From: Arthrobacter sp. ATA002
GTDB taxonomy: Bacteria > Actinomycetota > Actinomycetes > Actinomycetales > Micrococcaceae
Length of the DNA stretch: 64,000 nt
Direction of reading: 5' to 3'
Assembly (NCBI RefSeq): GCF_026898095.1
Contig: NZ_CP114015.1
Location: forward strand, 1,612,001 to 1,676,000
How positions within the stretch are numbered: the stretch's first letter is position 1; each line of letters starts with the position of its first letter. The position numbers and the translations under genes were made by a program. Below, in pieces: positions 9,631-20,164 of the stretch. The notes below the pieces were generated by a model. The model was not told where the DNA came from, ran no database searches, and saw nothing but the letters and a program-made list of their open reading frames with translations.

Positions 9631-10355
9631 GACCGTGCCGCACCGTGCGCGGCACTGGTCCGGAGCACGCCGGCCACGATCAGTGCCTGGCCGGCGCAGT
9701 AGGTGAGCATCACGAGCGGATTGGTCCAGTCCGGCATGGCGTCGGGCAGGAAAATACGGAGTGCCAGGATGGTGTCGGAGGCGAGGAACAGCATGCCGCC
9801 GGCTGCCACCACGGGACCGCACCGGGCCGCCGTTGCCGCCGTCCCGGCGAGCACGGTTCCGTAGGCGGCGACGGCGATGGTCAGGCTCCCGAGGGACGGC
9901 CACAGCACCAGCAGCATGAGCACCCACCACACGGCAAAAATGAGCGTCCACCGGGGAGCGGGCCGGCGGCAGTGTGCCGGGCCAGCAGCCAGATGTAGCA
10001 GATGTGGGCGAGGCCGAAGGATCCGAGCATGACCGGAAGTTCCGGGGCAAACGGGAAGAATGCGCCCGCCCCGTCGCCCAGCCAGGAAAAGACCCGCCCC
10101 GTCGCCCAGCCAGGAAAAGAGGAGGGCCGCGAGCAGCAGGGCGGCGGGCCGGCGCGGGAGGAAACCGCGCCCGCCCCACAGGGCAGCAGCAGCCAGCAGC
10201 GGCATCAGCATGAGCTTGGTTGGTTCCGCGATTTCCGCGGCGCCGGCGGCACGGGCTGCGATATGGACCGCTGAGACTGCGGCAAACGGCAGGAATGCCC
10301 GCCACCGGATGCGGGGCGGTGCGGCGGTCGGGTTTGGTGCGGGGGCGGTGCTCAC
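9627..10355 (-). CDS. YhhN-family membrane protein (lysoplasmalogenase-like), disrupted by a 28-bp duplication and a frameshift
   Basis: Multi-helix membrane protein of the YhhN/TMEM86 family, some members of which hydrolyse lysoplasmalogen. Visible pieces are EPTKLMLMPLLAAAALW and FSWLGDGAG, then after the damage LIFAVWWVLMLLVLW, LFLASDTILALRIF and TNPLVMLTYCAGQALIV. An exact 28-bp tandem duplication at 10065-10120 shifts the frame. Deleting one copy gives LGDGAGAFFPFAPELPVMLG and LAHICYIWLLARHTAAG, as expected for the family. A second break near 9953 fits one missing C in a C run. The start is GTG 10355, after a GAAGGA ribosome site. It converges on nhaA with a 4-bp overlap. Confidence 0.75.
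   Translation of the reverse strand: MSTAPAPNPTAAPPRIRWRAFLPFAAVSAVHIAARAAGAAEIAEPTKLMLMPLLAAAALWGGRGFLPRRPAALLLAALLFSWLGDGAGLFLAGRRGGRILPVCPGTSGHARILRPRPHLLHLAAGPAHCRRPAPRWTLIFAVWWVLMLLVLWPSLGSLTIAVAAYGTVLAGTAATAARCGPVVAAGGMLFLASDTILALRIFLPDAMPDWTNPLVMLTYCAGQALIVAGVLRTSAAHGAARS
10065..10120. repeat. Exact 28-bp tandem duplication inside the YhhN gene
   Basis: Two identical 28-bp copies at 10065-10092 and 10093-10120. Because 28 is not a multiple of three, the second copy breaks the reading frame; removing one copy restores the family sequence locally. Confidence 0.95.
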
Positions 10356-10605
10356 GGCATTCCTTCGGGTTGGCAGGAGCCCATCGTACGACGCCGGACG
10401 CACGTTTTCGGCAGGATCCGAACGGGACCGGACACCGCGGACCCGCCCCGGCAGCACGGAGAAACCGGCCCGTGGCCGCCGGGTTTGAGAACTTGAGGTA
10501 CCGGTCACATGGTTTTGGTGGACATTCGGGTTAGGCTGGAGTATCTACAGAGCAGCACTTGCTCGCTACCGCCGGCTGGGAAGTCGAAGAAACCCAGAGG
10601 GCTAC

Positions 10606-11679
10606 ATGAGCACAACTGCACAACCAGCTGCACCGAAGACCCGCACCAACTCCGTCGTCAGCAGCTATTCCGGCCTGCTGAAGGCGGTTCGTGACGAAGG
10701 GCTGCTGAAGCGCCGCCGCTCCTTTTACATCACGACCTTTGTTTTTCTCTGTGCCGGCCTCATTGCCGCCGGAACCGGGTTCTTCCTGATCGGCGAGAGC
10801 TGGTTCCAGCTGCTGATCGCCGCCGCGCTGGGTGTGCTGCTGACACAGATGGCGTTCATTGCCCACGAGGCAGCGCACCGCCAGGTGTTCGAGTCCGGTC
10901 CCGCCAACGACCGCGCCGGCCGCTTCGTGGCCAACGCCGTCGTCGGCATCAGCTACCAGTGGTGGATGAACAAGCACAGCCGGCACCATGCCAACCCCAA
11001 CACGGTGGGCAAGGACCCGGATATCGACATGGACACCATCTCGTTCCTGCCGGAGCAGGCCGCACGGCAGAAGGGCTTCATGGCCTGGTTTGCCCGCCGC
11101 CAGGGCTGGCTGTTCTTCCCCATCCTGATGTTTGAGGGCATTAACCTGCACGCCACGTCCATCAAGCACCTGTTCGCCAACAAGCAGGTCAAGGGCCGCG
11201 TCCGTGAACTCGCCACGGTCTTCCTGCGGCTGGGGCTTTACATCGGGGCAGTGTTCTTTTTCCTGCCGGTCGGTATGGCCTTCGCGTTCCTCGGCGTGCA
11301 GCTGGCCGTGTTCGGGGTGTACATGGGAGCATCCTTCGCTCCGAACCACAAGGGCATGCCCATCATCCCCAAAGACTCCAAGGTGGACTTCCTGTCCCGC
11401 CAGGTGCTGACCTCACGGAACATCAAGGGCAAGGGCATGAATACCCTCATGGGCGGACTCAACTACCAGATTGAGCACCACCTCTTCCCGAACATGCCGC
11501 GCCCAAACCTGGCCCGCGCCTCCGAAATCGTGAAGGCCTACTGCGCGGAGCAGAAGATCCCCTACACGGAAACCACGCTGGGCAAGTCCTACGGCATCGT
11601 GGTGCGGTACCTGAACGAGGTGGGGCTGTCCGCCCGCGACCCGTTCGACTGCCCCATGACATCGCAGTACCGGCGCTAG
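10606..11679 (+). CDS. Membrane fatty-acid desaturase
   Basis: Di-iron membrane desaturase of the acyl-lipid/acyl-CoA type that inserts a double bond in a fatty acyl chain. The three histidine boxes are present: HEAAH, HSRHH (KHSRHHANPN) and QIEHH (GGLNYQIEHHLFPNMPR). Hydrophobic stretches lie between about residues 42-85 and 200-245. The 357-residue length is normal. The ATG at 10606 follows AGAGGGCTAC. It stands alone and is closed by a strong terminator, so it is probably a single-gene unit, as expected of membrane-fluidity desaturases. Regiospecificity cannot be read from sequence. Confidence 0.93.
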   Translation: MSTTAQPAAPKTRTNSVVSSYSGLLKAVRDEGLLKRRRSFYITTFVFLCAGLIAAGTGFFLIGESWFQLLIAAALGVLLTQMAFIAHEAAHRQVFESGPANDRAGRFVANAVVGISYQWWMNKHSRHHANPNTVGKDPDIDMDTISFLPEQAARQKGFMAWFARRQGWLFFPILMFEGINLHATSIKHLFANKQVKGRVRELATVFLRLGLYIGAVFFFLPVGMAFAFLGVQLAVFGVYMGASFAPNHKGMPIIPKDSKVDFLSRQVLTSRNIKGKGMNTLMGGLNYQIEHHLFPNMPRPNLARASEIVKAYCAEQKIPYTETTLGKSYGIVVRYLNEVGLSARDPFDCPMTSQYRR

Positions 11680-11699
11680 CCGCCGCTGCCCGCTTGCTG

Positions 11700-11742
11700 A
11701 AGCCGGCAGCACCGTCCAGGACGGTGCTGCCGGCTTTTTTGC
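11700..11742 (+). terminator. Rho-independent terminator after the desaturase
   Basis: A 16-bp GC-rich stem (11700-11715 with 11721-11736), a 5-nt loop and a run of six T (11735-11740). It lies 21 bp after the desaturase stop. Confidence 0.93.
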
Positions 11743-11775
11743 GTCCGGGGCCGGTGCGTCTGACAGACTGGGGTT

Positions 11776-12876
11776 ATGTTGCCGAAACCTTCAGACTCAC
11801 CGTCCGGTTCTACCCGACCCGCAGTAAGGGAAGTTAAGGAACAGGCCAGCCATATCGGAATGCGGCTCGAAGATGCCCTGCACAGCTACCGGGAGGGCCG
11901 GGCCCGCAAACGCGGCGAAGTCCAGACCGTCCTGCCCTTCACGGGCTACGGCACCACCGAATGGGTCCGGGTGCTGGGCCGGGTGATCCTTGCCAAGCCC
12001 GGCTTCGCAGCATCCGGGAAGGACGACGGAGCCAAGGTCATCCGCGACGGAATCCGCGGGTGGCGCAACTTCATGAGCCCGCCCATTAATCAAGGCTGCA
12101 GTCACTGTGGAGATCGGCGACGAGTGCTTCCCGGTCACCGCTGACCGCGGCGGCGTTGTTGATGTGGTCCTTCCCGTGCGCATGGCGCCGGGCTGGACCA
12201 CGGTTACACTCCGGTCCGAGGATTCCGAGGCCGCCGCCGCACCGGTCTACATCGTCGACCCTGAGGCCAGCGTCGGCGTTGTTTCGGACATCGATGACAC
12301 GGTGATGGTGACCGCGCTGCCGCGGCCCTCCTGGCAGCCTGGAACACCTTCGTGCTGGACGAACACGCACGGACACCCACCCCGGGCATGGCCGTGATGA
12401 TGGACCGTCTGACGCGGGAGAACCCGGGCAGCCCCGTGCTGTACCTCTCCACAGGGGCCTGGAACGTGGCGGCAACTCTGACGCGGTTCATCACCCGCAA
12501 CCTCTACCCGGCCGGCCCGCTGCTCCTGACGGACTGGGGACCGACCCGGGACCGCTGGTTCCGCAGCGGGCCGGAGCATAAGAAAACGCAGCTTGAGCGC
12601 CTGGCCAAAGAGTTTCCGCATATCAAGTGGCTGCTGATCGGAGACAACGGGCAGCATGACGAAGCGATTTACGCGGCCTTCGCCCGGCAGTACCCGCAGA
12701 ACGTACGGGCCATCGCCATCCGGCAGCTTTCGACGGGCGAGGCTGTCCTGGCCGGCGGCCGCTCAGCATCGCGGGCAGGGGATACGCCGTCGGACATTCC
12801 CTGGATCTATGCGCCCGACGGCGCGGGCATGGCGCTGCAGCTGGCCGAACTGGGGCTGCTGCCCGACGCCGGGTAG
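11776..12876 (+). CDS. App1 family (DUF2183) phosphatase-like protein (two frameshifts)
   Basis: The protein resembles the conserved catalytic region of yeast App1 phosphatidate phosphatase, a HAD-like fold. The middle frame carries the signature VSDIDDTVMVTALPRP. The last frame has SPVLYLSTGAWNVAATLTRF, LLLTDWGPTRDRWFRSG, KKTQLERLAKEFP and LLIGDNGQHDEAIY. Three frames (11776 to about 12095, about 12095-12320, and 12320-12876) tile without gaps. At about 12318 a missing T (CCCTTCCTG expected, CCCTCCTG present) would give ALPRPFLAAWNTFVLDEHA. The break near 12095 is of the same kind. It begins 34 bp after the desaturase terminator. Confidence 0.85.
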
Positions 12877-13024
12877 TCCCGGCAGGGGCTTCGGACTATG
12901 TGCCGGCCGCCCCCGATCAGGTCGGTGCCGCTGACGGACAGCGCTCAGCGCAGGCCGCGAATGTCAATGTTCCAAGGGCTTGGGGCCATTAAAGGAAAGT
13001 GCGCATTGGTTTATTCAGTGCGGG

Positions 13025-14138
13025 TTAGGGCTGGTCCTCTTCGGTCTGCACGGTGCGCAGGATCCGGCGCATGCTCATCGCCAGGGAAGCGGCGACGTCC
13101 ACGGGACTGTCCGGGGACGCGGAGGAGTTCATATCGATCTGGAGCTGCCTCACGGCCTCGCGTGCATGCGCATACTCGTCTGTGTCGGCGTCCCAGGTCT
13201 CCACCGCCTCGCCGCAGGCCAGCATGGCCGTGGAGAGCTGGTCCTCGAGTCCGGCGGGAACCGGCATGTCCTCCGGATTGGTCCAGATCGCCGTTGCGAG
13301 GATTTCCGTCATGTCCTCCACATACAGCGTCACCCGTTCCATCGCCCGCAGCGCGCGGTAGTCCGCGGCGAGGTCGCGCTGGTGGCGGCGGCTTCGAAGG
13401 TTGCCGTAGCGGCTGGTGTCGGCAAGCTGCACCGATTCGCGCACTTCCTGCTGAACGACACGAGTTCGGTGCGGCGATTGGACCAGTCCTCGTGCTCGGG
13501 CGGCCAGGTTTCGGAAATTGCGGTGCCCATCTCCTTGAGCTGCCGGGCCAGCGACAACCGCAGGGAAGCCAGCCCGTCCACGGCGCCGCTCAGGTGCAGC
13601 GGAGGAAAACGACGGCGTTGACGGTAAGTCCCACGGCTACGCCCACCAGCATCTGGACCGCGTAGCCCAGCGAGTACCCGTCAGGATCATCTCCTCCCAG
13701 CACCAGCACAAAAAGGGCCGCAACGGGCAAATAGTCCTTTCCGGCGCCCAGCCGGGGAATGCCGGCCAGAAGCACGCCGAGACCCACGATCAGGGCAATG
13801 GTCCACACTGACGGTCCGCCGAAGACCAGGGCGATGAGCGCCAGCCCCATGCCGGTGACCAGCCCGATCAGGGTTTGAATCCCCGCCTTGGCTGAGCCGG
13901 AAACGGTGGGATACATGCTGACCAGCGCACCCAGCGGAGCGTAGTAAGGGTACTGCGATGCGATGCCGGGCACCAGGGGAGCCAGGCTCCAGGCGATGCC
14001 CACCGCCAGCGCTGCCTTGATGGCCAGCTGGATGCGGGTGTAGCGGAGCATGCCGGTAAGCCGGTTGGAGACGGTGGAGACGGAGACGCCGCGCAGAAGC
14101 TTGCCCGTCCTGCGAAAGAGGTTCTCGGTTGTGGGCAT
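13025..14138 (-). CDS. FUSC/aromatic acid exporter-like membrane protein (frameshifted)
   Basis: The N-terminal part (13590-14138) is membrane-embedded: LAIKAALAVGIAWSLAPLVPG, YYAPLGALVSMYPTVSGSAK, LIGLVTGMGLALIALVFGG and AVQMLVGVAVGLTVNAVVF. This is typical of the FUSC/YccS/ArAE exporters that carry aromatic acids or envelope substrates. The C-terminal, soluble helical part continues in two further frames (13330-13581 and 13025-13444: VTLYVEDMTEILATAIW, DAREAV-type helices). Breaks lie near 13585 and 13440. ATG 14138 is chosen as the conserved-looking start; the upstream in-frame start at 14162 is possible. The substrate is unknown. Confidence 0.75.
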
Positions 14139-14236
14139 TATGCCAGTATTACCCGCGTTCACCCGCGGAAGCCACTTGGGTAGCGGCGGTCACAGCGGTT
14201 GCCGTGCCGGAGCCGGGACCGGGAAGCCGGCCGGAG

Positions 14237-15168
14237 CTAAGCGTTTCCGGCGGTCCGCGGGGCGATGCTCTGGCTCCGCAGGATTTCGGCGAGCTGGTCA
14301 AGGAAGAGCCGGACCCGGGGATTTTCGCGTTCGTTGATGACCAGCGCAAAAATACTCCGGGCAAGCCGGATCTCGGGTACGTCCAGAAGGACGACGCCGT
14401 CGTGCCGGTTGAGCATGGCCAGCTCCGGAACCAGCGCCGCGCCGAGGCCGGCAGCCGCCATTTCCAGGCTTGCATTGAAGTCGTCGCAGTACGCAGCCAC
14501 GTGGGGATGGAGGTTGCAGCCGGCAAAGAGCCGTTCGATCACCAGCGCGTCCGGCGTTCCGGGATGGTGCATGATCCACGGCATGTCCGAGAGCTGTTCG
14601 GCGGAGATTGCCGACCCCTCCCGAATGCCCCAGGAACGGGGAAGGACCACACGGAAGTCGTCGTCTCCCAGCCACTGGCGACTGATCGTGGACGGCCAGG
14701 CGAGACCGCCCTGGCCCACCTGGTAAATAAGCGCGACGTCGAGTTCCCCGCCGCTGCGCAGCCCCTGGATGGTCTGGCCGGGTTCGGCAACGTGAATCTT
14801 CAGATTGATGCCCAGGTCCTGCCAGCCCGGGGAGCCGATCAGCAGGGGAAGGGCAAGGTGGCCAGGCTGGGAAAAATCCCCAGCCGCAGCTCGTGTTTGG
14901 TGCCCGCTTCCACCCTGGCGGTGGCGGCCAGCAGGGCGTCCATGTCGGTGAGGACCTTCGCTGCATGCCGTGCCATAACGACGGCGGCCTCGGTGGGCAC
15001 TGCCGTGCGTGCCGAGCGTTCGAACAAATGCGTGCCCGTGGCCCGTTCCAAAGCCGACATCTGCTGGGAAACCGCCGACGCCGTGTAACCCAGTCTGAGG
15101 GCGGCCGCGGCGAAGGACCCCACCCGGATCACTTCCAGGAGTGTCTTGAGATGAATCGGGTTTACCAC
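14237..15168 (-). CDS. LysR-type transcriptional regulator (frameshifted near 14840)
   Basis: The N-terminal frame carries a LysR winged helix-turn-helix: HLKTLLEVIRVGSFAAAALRLGYTASAVSQQMSALERATG. The effector-binding domain follows in a second frame (GINLKIHVAEPGQTIQGLRSGGELDVALIYQ, then LEMAAAGLGAALVPELAML). The two join at about 14840, where LATL should run into ALPLLIGSPGW. GTG 15168, after a GGAAGG site, is chosen because it begins at the usual distance from the HTH; ATG 15198 is an alternative. The target genes are unknown; the nearest neighbours are the convergent-side exporter and the divergent nrd operon. Confidence 0.85.
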
Positions 15169-15483
15169 CGGTGCCGCCTTCCCCAACGCTGTGCCCATTG
15201 CCGCCGTCGACCACTGTATCCGGTGCACCGCCGCCGGGGCCGGATCGGTGTCTGGATTCGTGCCCAGCCCCCGGCCCGGATCGCCCGGTTCAGCGCCCCG
15301 CCCCGGGAAGCAATCGAGTGCCGGGGTAATGTCCCTTCCCCTCGCCCAGAGTAGGGAACATGGGCTTATTCCTCAGTCGAAGCGGCATCGTCCCGACACT
15401 CGGTTCCGGCCGTCCGGGCCCGATCCCGAACGACACGCCGTCGGTCCGCGACACGCGATGAATTTGTGGCCTTCGCTACCCTG

Positions 15484-15516
15484 CACAGGCTGTGGGTTCA
15501 ATCTGCACAGCCTGTG
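15484..15516. repeat. Perfect 11-bp inverted repeat upstream of nrdH
   Basis: CACAGGCTGTG (15484-15494) and CACAGCCTGTG (15506-15516) are exact reverse complements with 11 bp between them, 197 bp before nrdH. CTGTGGG, CTGTGGA and a further CTGTGGAC near 15571 resemble the TGTGGA core of DnaA boxes, so the site may be an operator or a DnaA-type cluster; this is inference. Confidence 0.6.
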
Positions 15517-15644
15517 GAGAACCCCTGCCCCTCCGCGGGAATTCACGGAATTTTCCGCCCTGCCCTGTGCATTAGCTGTGGACGACGGCACCGGGGAATG
15601 ACATACTTGTAATACATCATCTTGGGGTTCCCGTTGCGGCGGCG

Positions 15645-15673
15645 CACTAGATGTAGTGTCTGGATGTAGTATC
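15645..15673 (+). promoter_or_regulatory. NrdR-box-like palindrome and direct repeat before nrdH
   Basis: CACTAGATGTAGTG (15645-15658) has the CACTA/TAGTG arms of NrdR boxes, whose consensus is roughly ACACTATATATAGTGT. The 11-mer GATGTAGTGTC at 15650-15660 is repeated as GATGTAGTATC at 15663-15673, a 13-bp step. The position 40-68 bp before the nrdH start suits NrdR control of the operon. Confidence 0.5.
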
Positions 15674-15712
15674 AATGGACAGACTTCAAGGCTTCACAAG
15701 GGGAGACCAACC

Positions 15713-15958
15713 ATGACCGTTACGGTTTACACCAAACCCTCCTGCGTTCAGTGCAACGCTACCTACCGGGCGCTGGACAAGAAGGGCATCACGTATCAGA
15801 TCGTGGACATGTCCCAGGATGCCGAGGCCCTGGAACGGGTCCGCGCACTGGGTTACATGCAGGCTCCCGTCGTCGTGACCGAGCAGGATTCCTGGTCCGG
15901 CTTCCGTCCGGACAAGATTGCCGAACTGGATCAGTCTTCGGTTTCCTCGGTCGCCTAA
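15713..15958 (+). CDS. nrdH: Glutaredoxin-like protein NrdH
   Basis: Small thioredoxin-fold electron donor for class Ib ribonucleotide reductase. The 81-residue product starts [21 protein letters not shown], with the CVQC redox site near the N-terminus. It has the conserved late segment [19 protein letters not shown] (WSGFRP is the NrdH hallmark). ATG 15713 follows GGGGAGACC and is preferred over the upstream in-frame start at 15656, which lies inside the operator region. First gene of nrdHIEF. Confidence 0.95.
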   Translation: MTVTVYTKPSCVQCNATYRALDKKGITYQIVDMSQDAEALERVRALGYMQAPVVVTEQDSWSGFRPDKIAELDQSSVSSVA

Positions 15959-16019
15959 GACGGCTTCCGCAGCACCCGCACCACACCAGCAGTACCGCAC
16001 CGTCAGGAGCGCAGGAACC

Positions 16020-16529
16020 ATGGCACTGGGGATAGCAGACCGCACCGGGCTTGGCCCGGAAACGGGATCCGCAGCAGATGAGCATCCGATGACCGATGCG
16101 CCCCTGATCTTCTTTTCATCGGCATCCGGCTACACCGGCCGCTTCGTCGAAAAACTGGAAACGCAGGCGGGAAGGATCCCGCTGCACACCTCTGAACCCA
16201 CCCTGCTGGCCCGGCGGCCGTATGTCCTGCTGTTGCCCACTTACGGCGGCACTGCAGCACAGCCCGGGGCAGCGGCACGCGGCGCCGTTCCCAAACAGGT
16301 CATCAAGTTCTTGAACAACGAGCACAACCGCTCCCTGATTCGGGGAGTAATCGGCGCCGGAAACACAAACTTCGGGGACTCCTATTGCCTCGCGGCGGAT
16401 ATCATCGCCGTGAAATGCCAGGTCCCCGTGCTGTATCGATTTGAACTCATGGGCACGTCCGAGGACGTTGCCAAGGTTAACGAAGGATTGGAAAAGTTTT
16501 GGACACATCAGTCGCAGAAGCCGGCATGA
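16020..16529 (+). CDS. nrdI: Flavodoxin-like maturation protein NrdI
   Basis: NrdI supplies the oxidant for assembling the dimanganese-tyrosyl cofactor of NrdF. The product has [19 protein letters not shown] near the N-terminus, which is the FMN phosphate loop, then [28 protein letters not shown] and [15 protein letters not shown] 16020 follows GCAGGAACC; a start at ATG 16089 would give the shorter, more typical N-terminus and cannot be excluded. Its stop overlaps the nrdE start in an ATGA. Confidence 0.93.
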   Translation: MALGIADRTGLGPETGSAADEHPMTDAPLIFFSSASGYTGRFVEKLETQAGRIPLHTSEPTLLARRPYVLLLPTYGGTAAQPGAAARGAVPKQVIKFLNNEHNRSLIRGVIGAGNTNFGDSYCLAADIIAVKCQVPVLYRFELMGTSEDVAKVNEGLEKFWTHQSQKPA

Positions 16530-18663
16530 CGGACTCCAAGGAGCTCCCGGAGGCTTACAAGGGCCTGGGCTATCACGAGCTCAACGCCATGCTGAACCTG
16601 TACGGCAAGAACGGAGAGATCCAGTTCGACGCCGACCGCGCTGCTGCGCGCCAGTACTTCCTTGAGCACGTTAACAACAACACTGTCTTCTTCCACGACC
16701 TGGAAGAGAAGCTGGAATACCTGGTCAAGAATGACTACTACGAGCCGGAAACGCTCGAGCAGTACTCCATGACCTTCATCAAGGAGCTGTACAACCGCGC
16801 CTATAAGAAGAAGTTCCGGTTTGAGACCTTCCTCGGCGCGTTCAAGTTCTACACCTCGTACACGCTGAAGACCTTCGACGGCAAGCGCTACCTGGAGCGG
16901 TACGAAGACCGCGTCTGCATGGTTGCCCTGCACCTGGCCCGCGGCGACGAGCAGCTTGCCATGCAGATGGTGGACGAAATCATCGAGGGCCGCTTCCAGC
17001 CCGCCACCCCCACGTTCCTCAACGCGGGCAAGGCCCAGCGCGGCGAGCTCGTCTCCTGCTTCCTGCTGCGCATCGAAGACAACATGGAGTCGATCGGCCG
17101 CTCCATCAACTCCGCCCTGCAGCTCTCCAAGCGCGGCGGCGGCGTGGCTTTCGCCCTGACGAACATCCGTGAAGTCGGCGCCCCGATCAAGCAGATCGAG
17201 AACCAGTCCTCCGGCGTTATTCCCGTGATGAAGCTCCTGGAAGACAGTTTCTCCTACGCCAACCAGCTCGGTGCCCGCCAGGGTGCAGGTGCCGTCTACC
17301 TGCACGCCCACCACCCGGACATCAACCGGTTCCTGGACACCAAGCGGGAAAACGCCGACGAGAAAATCCGCATCAAGACCCTCTCCCTCGGCGTCGTCGT
17401 TCCCGACATCACCTTTGAGCTGGCCAAGCGCGACGAGGACATGTACCTGTTCTCCCCGTACGACGTCGAAAAGGTCTACGGCATGCCGTTCTCCGACATC
17501 TCGGTCACCGAGAAGTACTACGAGATGGTGGACGACGCCCGGATCAAGAAGACCAAGATCAAGGCCCGCGAATTCTTCCAGACCCTCGCGGAGATCCAGT
17601 TCGAGTCCGGCTACCCGTACATCATGTTCGAGGACACGGTGAACCGGGAAAACCCGATCGACGGCAAGATCATCATGTCCAACCTGTGCTCCGAGATCCT
17701 CCAGGTCTCCGAGCCCACCACGTACAATGATGACCTCTCCTATGCCGAGACCGGCAAGGACATCTCCTGCAACCTGGGTTCGCTGAACATCGCCAAGACG
17801 ATGGACTCCCCGGACTTCGGCCGGACCATCGAAACGTCGATCCGCGCCCTGACCGCCGTCTCCGACATGAGCCACATCGGGTCCGTTCCTCCATCGCCAA
17901 GGCCAATGACGCGTCCCACGCCATTGGCCTGGGCCAGATGAACCTGCACGGTTACCTGGCGCGCGAGCGGGTCCACTACGGCTCCGAAGAGGGCATCGAC
18001 TTCACGAACATCTACTTCTACTCCGTGGTTTACCACGCGGTGCGGGCCTCAAACCTGCTCTCGATCGAGACGGGCCGCAAGTTCGCCGGGTTCGACCGCT
18101 CCAAGTACGCCACCGGCGAGTTCTTCGATAAGTACGTGAACCAGGCATGGGTTCCGAAGACGGAGCGCGTCCGCGAGCTGTTCGAGGGCATCCACATCCC
18201 CACCCAGGCCGACTGGGCCGCGCTGAAGGCCTCGGTCATGGAGCACGGTATCTACAACCAGAACCTGCAGGCTGTGCCGCCGACCGGGTCGATCTCCTAC
18301 ATCAACAACTCCACCTCCTCGATTCACCCGGTGGCTGCGAAGATCGAGATCCGCAAGGAAGGCAAGCTCGGCCGCGTGTACTACCCGGCGCCGTACCTGA
18401 CGAACGACAACCTGGAGTACTACCAGGATGCCTACGAAATTGGCTACGAGAAGATCATCGACACCTACGCCGCTGCCACTCAGCACGTGGATCAGGGCCT
18501 GTCCCTGACGCTGTTCTTCAAGGACACCGCCACCACGCGCGATATTAACAGGGCGCAGATCTACGCATGGCGCAAGGGCATCAAGACCATTTACTACATC
18601 CGCCTGCGCCAGCTCGCGCTGGAGGGGACTGAGGTGGAGGGTTGCGTTAGCTGCATGCTGTGA
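16526..18663 (+). CDS. nrdE: Class Ib ribonucleotide reductase alpha subunit (one-base frameshift near 17889)
   Basis: Large catalytic subunit that reduces ribonucleoside diphosphates. The first frame (16526-17941) has [23 protein letters not shown], the substrate-site cysteine in [11 protein letters not shown], the [15 protein letters not shown] loop and NLCSEILQ. The second frame (17938-18663) has [32 protein letters not shown] and the C-terminal redox pair EGCVSCML. At about 17889 the sequence reads GTTCCTCC where GTTCCCTCC is needed; adding one C joins the frames into [21 protein letters not shown]. As nrdE is normally indispensable here, the break is most likely a sequencing deletion. 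ATG 16526 overlaps the nrdI stop. Confidence 0.95.
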
Positions 18664-18680
18664 CGTTTCACCATGCCTAG

Positions 18681-19700
<1,020 letters not shown>

Positions 19701-19725
19701 TTCTCTTGTGAGTTGACAGGTTAGA

Positions 19726-19783
19726 TGGCATAACTGACACGTTATTTGGCATGTGCCAAACAACCTGGCATAAATGACAACTT
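19726..19783. repeat. Direct repeats flanking a palindrome, left edge of the island
   Basis: TGGCATAACTGACACGTT (19726-19743) recurs as TGGCATAAATGACAACTT (19766-19783), 15 of 18 bases alike. Between them lies TTTGGCATGTGCCAAA (19745-19760), with 7-bp arms and 2-bp centre. Repeated TGGCA units of this sort are typical of transposon ends, for example in the IS21 family. No transposase is left nearby, so this may be a solo end or an operator. Confidence 0.5.
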
Positions 19784-20164
19784 GATTGGCAGGCACTACA
19801 CACGGCAGTTCCGGTAGATGGACAACTCATTCAATCTTTGGGACAGCCCGAATGGTCCTTGCTGAGGGTGACAAGCTTGTCGGCCAAACGAGCTCGGCAG
19901 TCACTGTGAGGCCTGAGGCTAGTTGGCGACTCATTCAGAAGTCATCGGATTGAGATGCGACGGCAGAAGAAGTCCATGTAGTTTGCGTTGAGCTGTGCCC
20001 CTCGCAGTAGCGGTGGGTAACAGGCTTCTCACCCGGTTAGAAATCAGAGTTGGTGGGCATGAAGTCGTCGTGCCCACCATTCTGAGGCAACGTCACTTCG
20101 GTGCGCCTAACCCCTAGGCAGGCGTGCAGCCGCCTTCAATGCAGCAAACCCGAAGGGGGAGTCG
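19784..20164. other. 381-bp gene-free region before the CBASS operon
   Basis: No convincing reading frame. It holds a hairpin with a 9-bp stem (TGGTGGGCA at 20051-20059 and TGCCCACCA at 20071-20079, loop 11 nt) with no T run after it. The promoter of the CBASS genes should lie here, but no clear -35/-10 pair stands out. Confidence 0.5.

Noticed and set aside
14129-15088. 319-residue plus-strand frame
   Set aside because: It lies entirely opposite the LysR gene, whose HTH and effector domain are convincing; the plus-strand peptide has no family features.
17880-17945. Programmed frameshift or intein scar in nrdE
   Set aside because: There is no slippery sequence or intein, and one added C restores a perfect family sequence, so a sequencing deletion is simpler.
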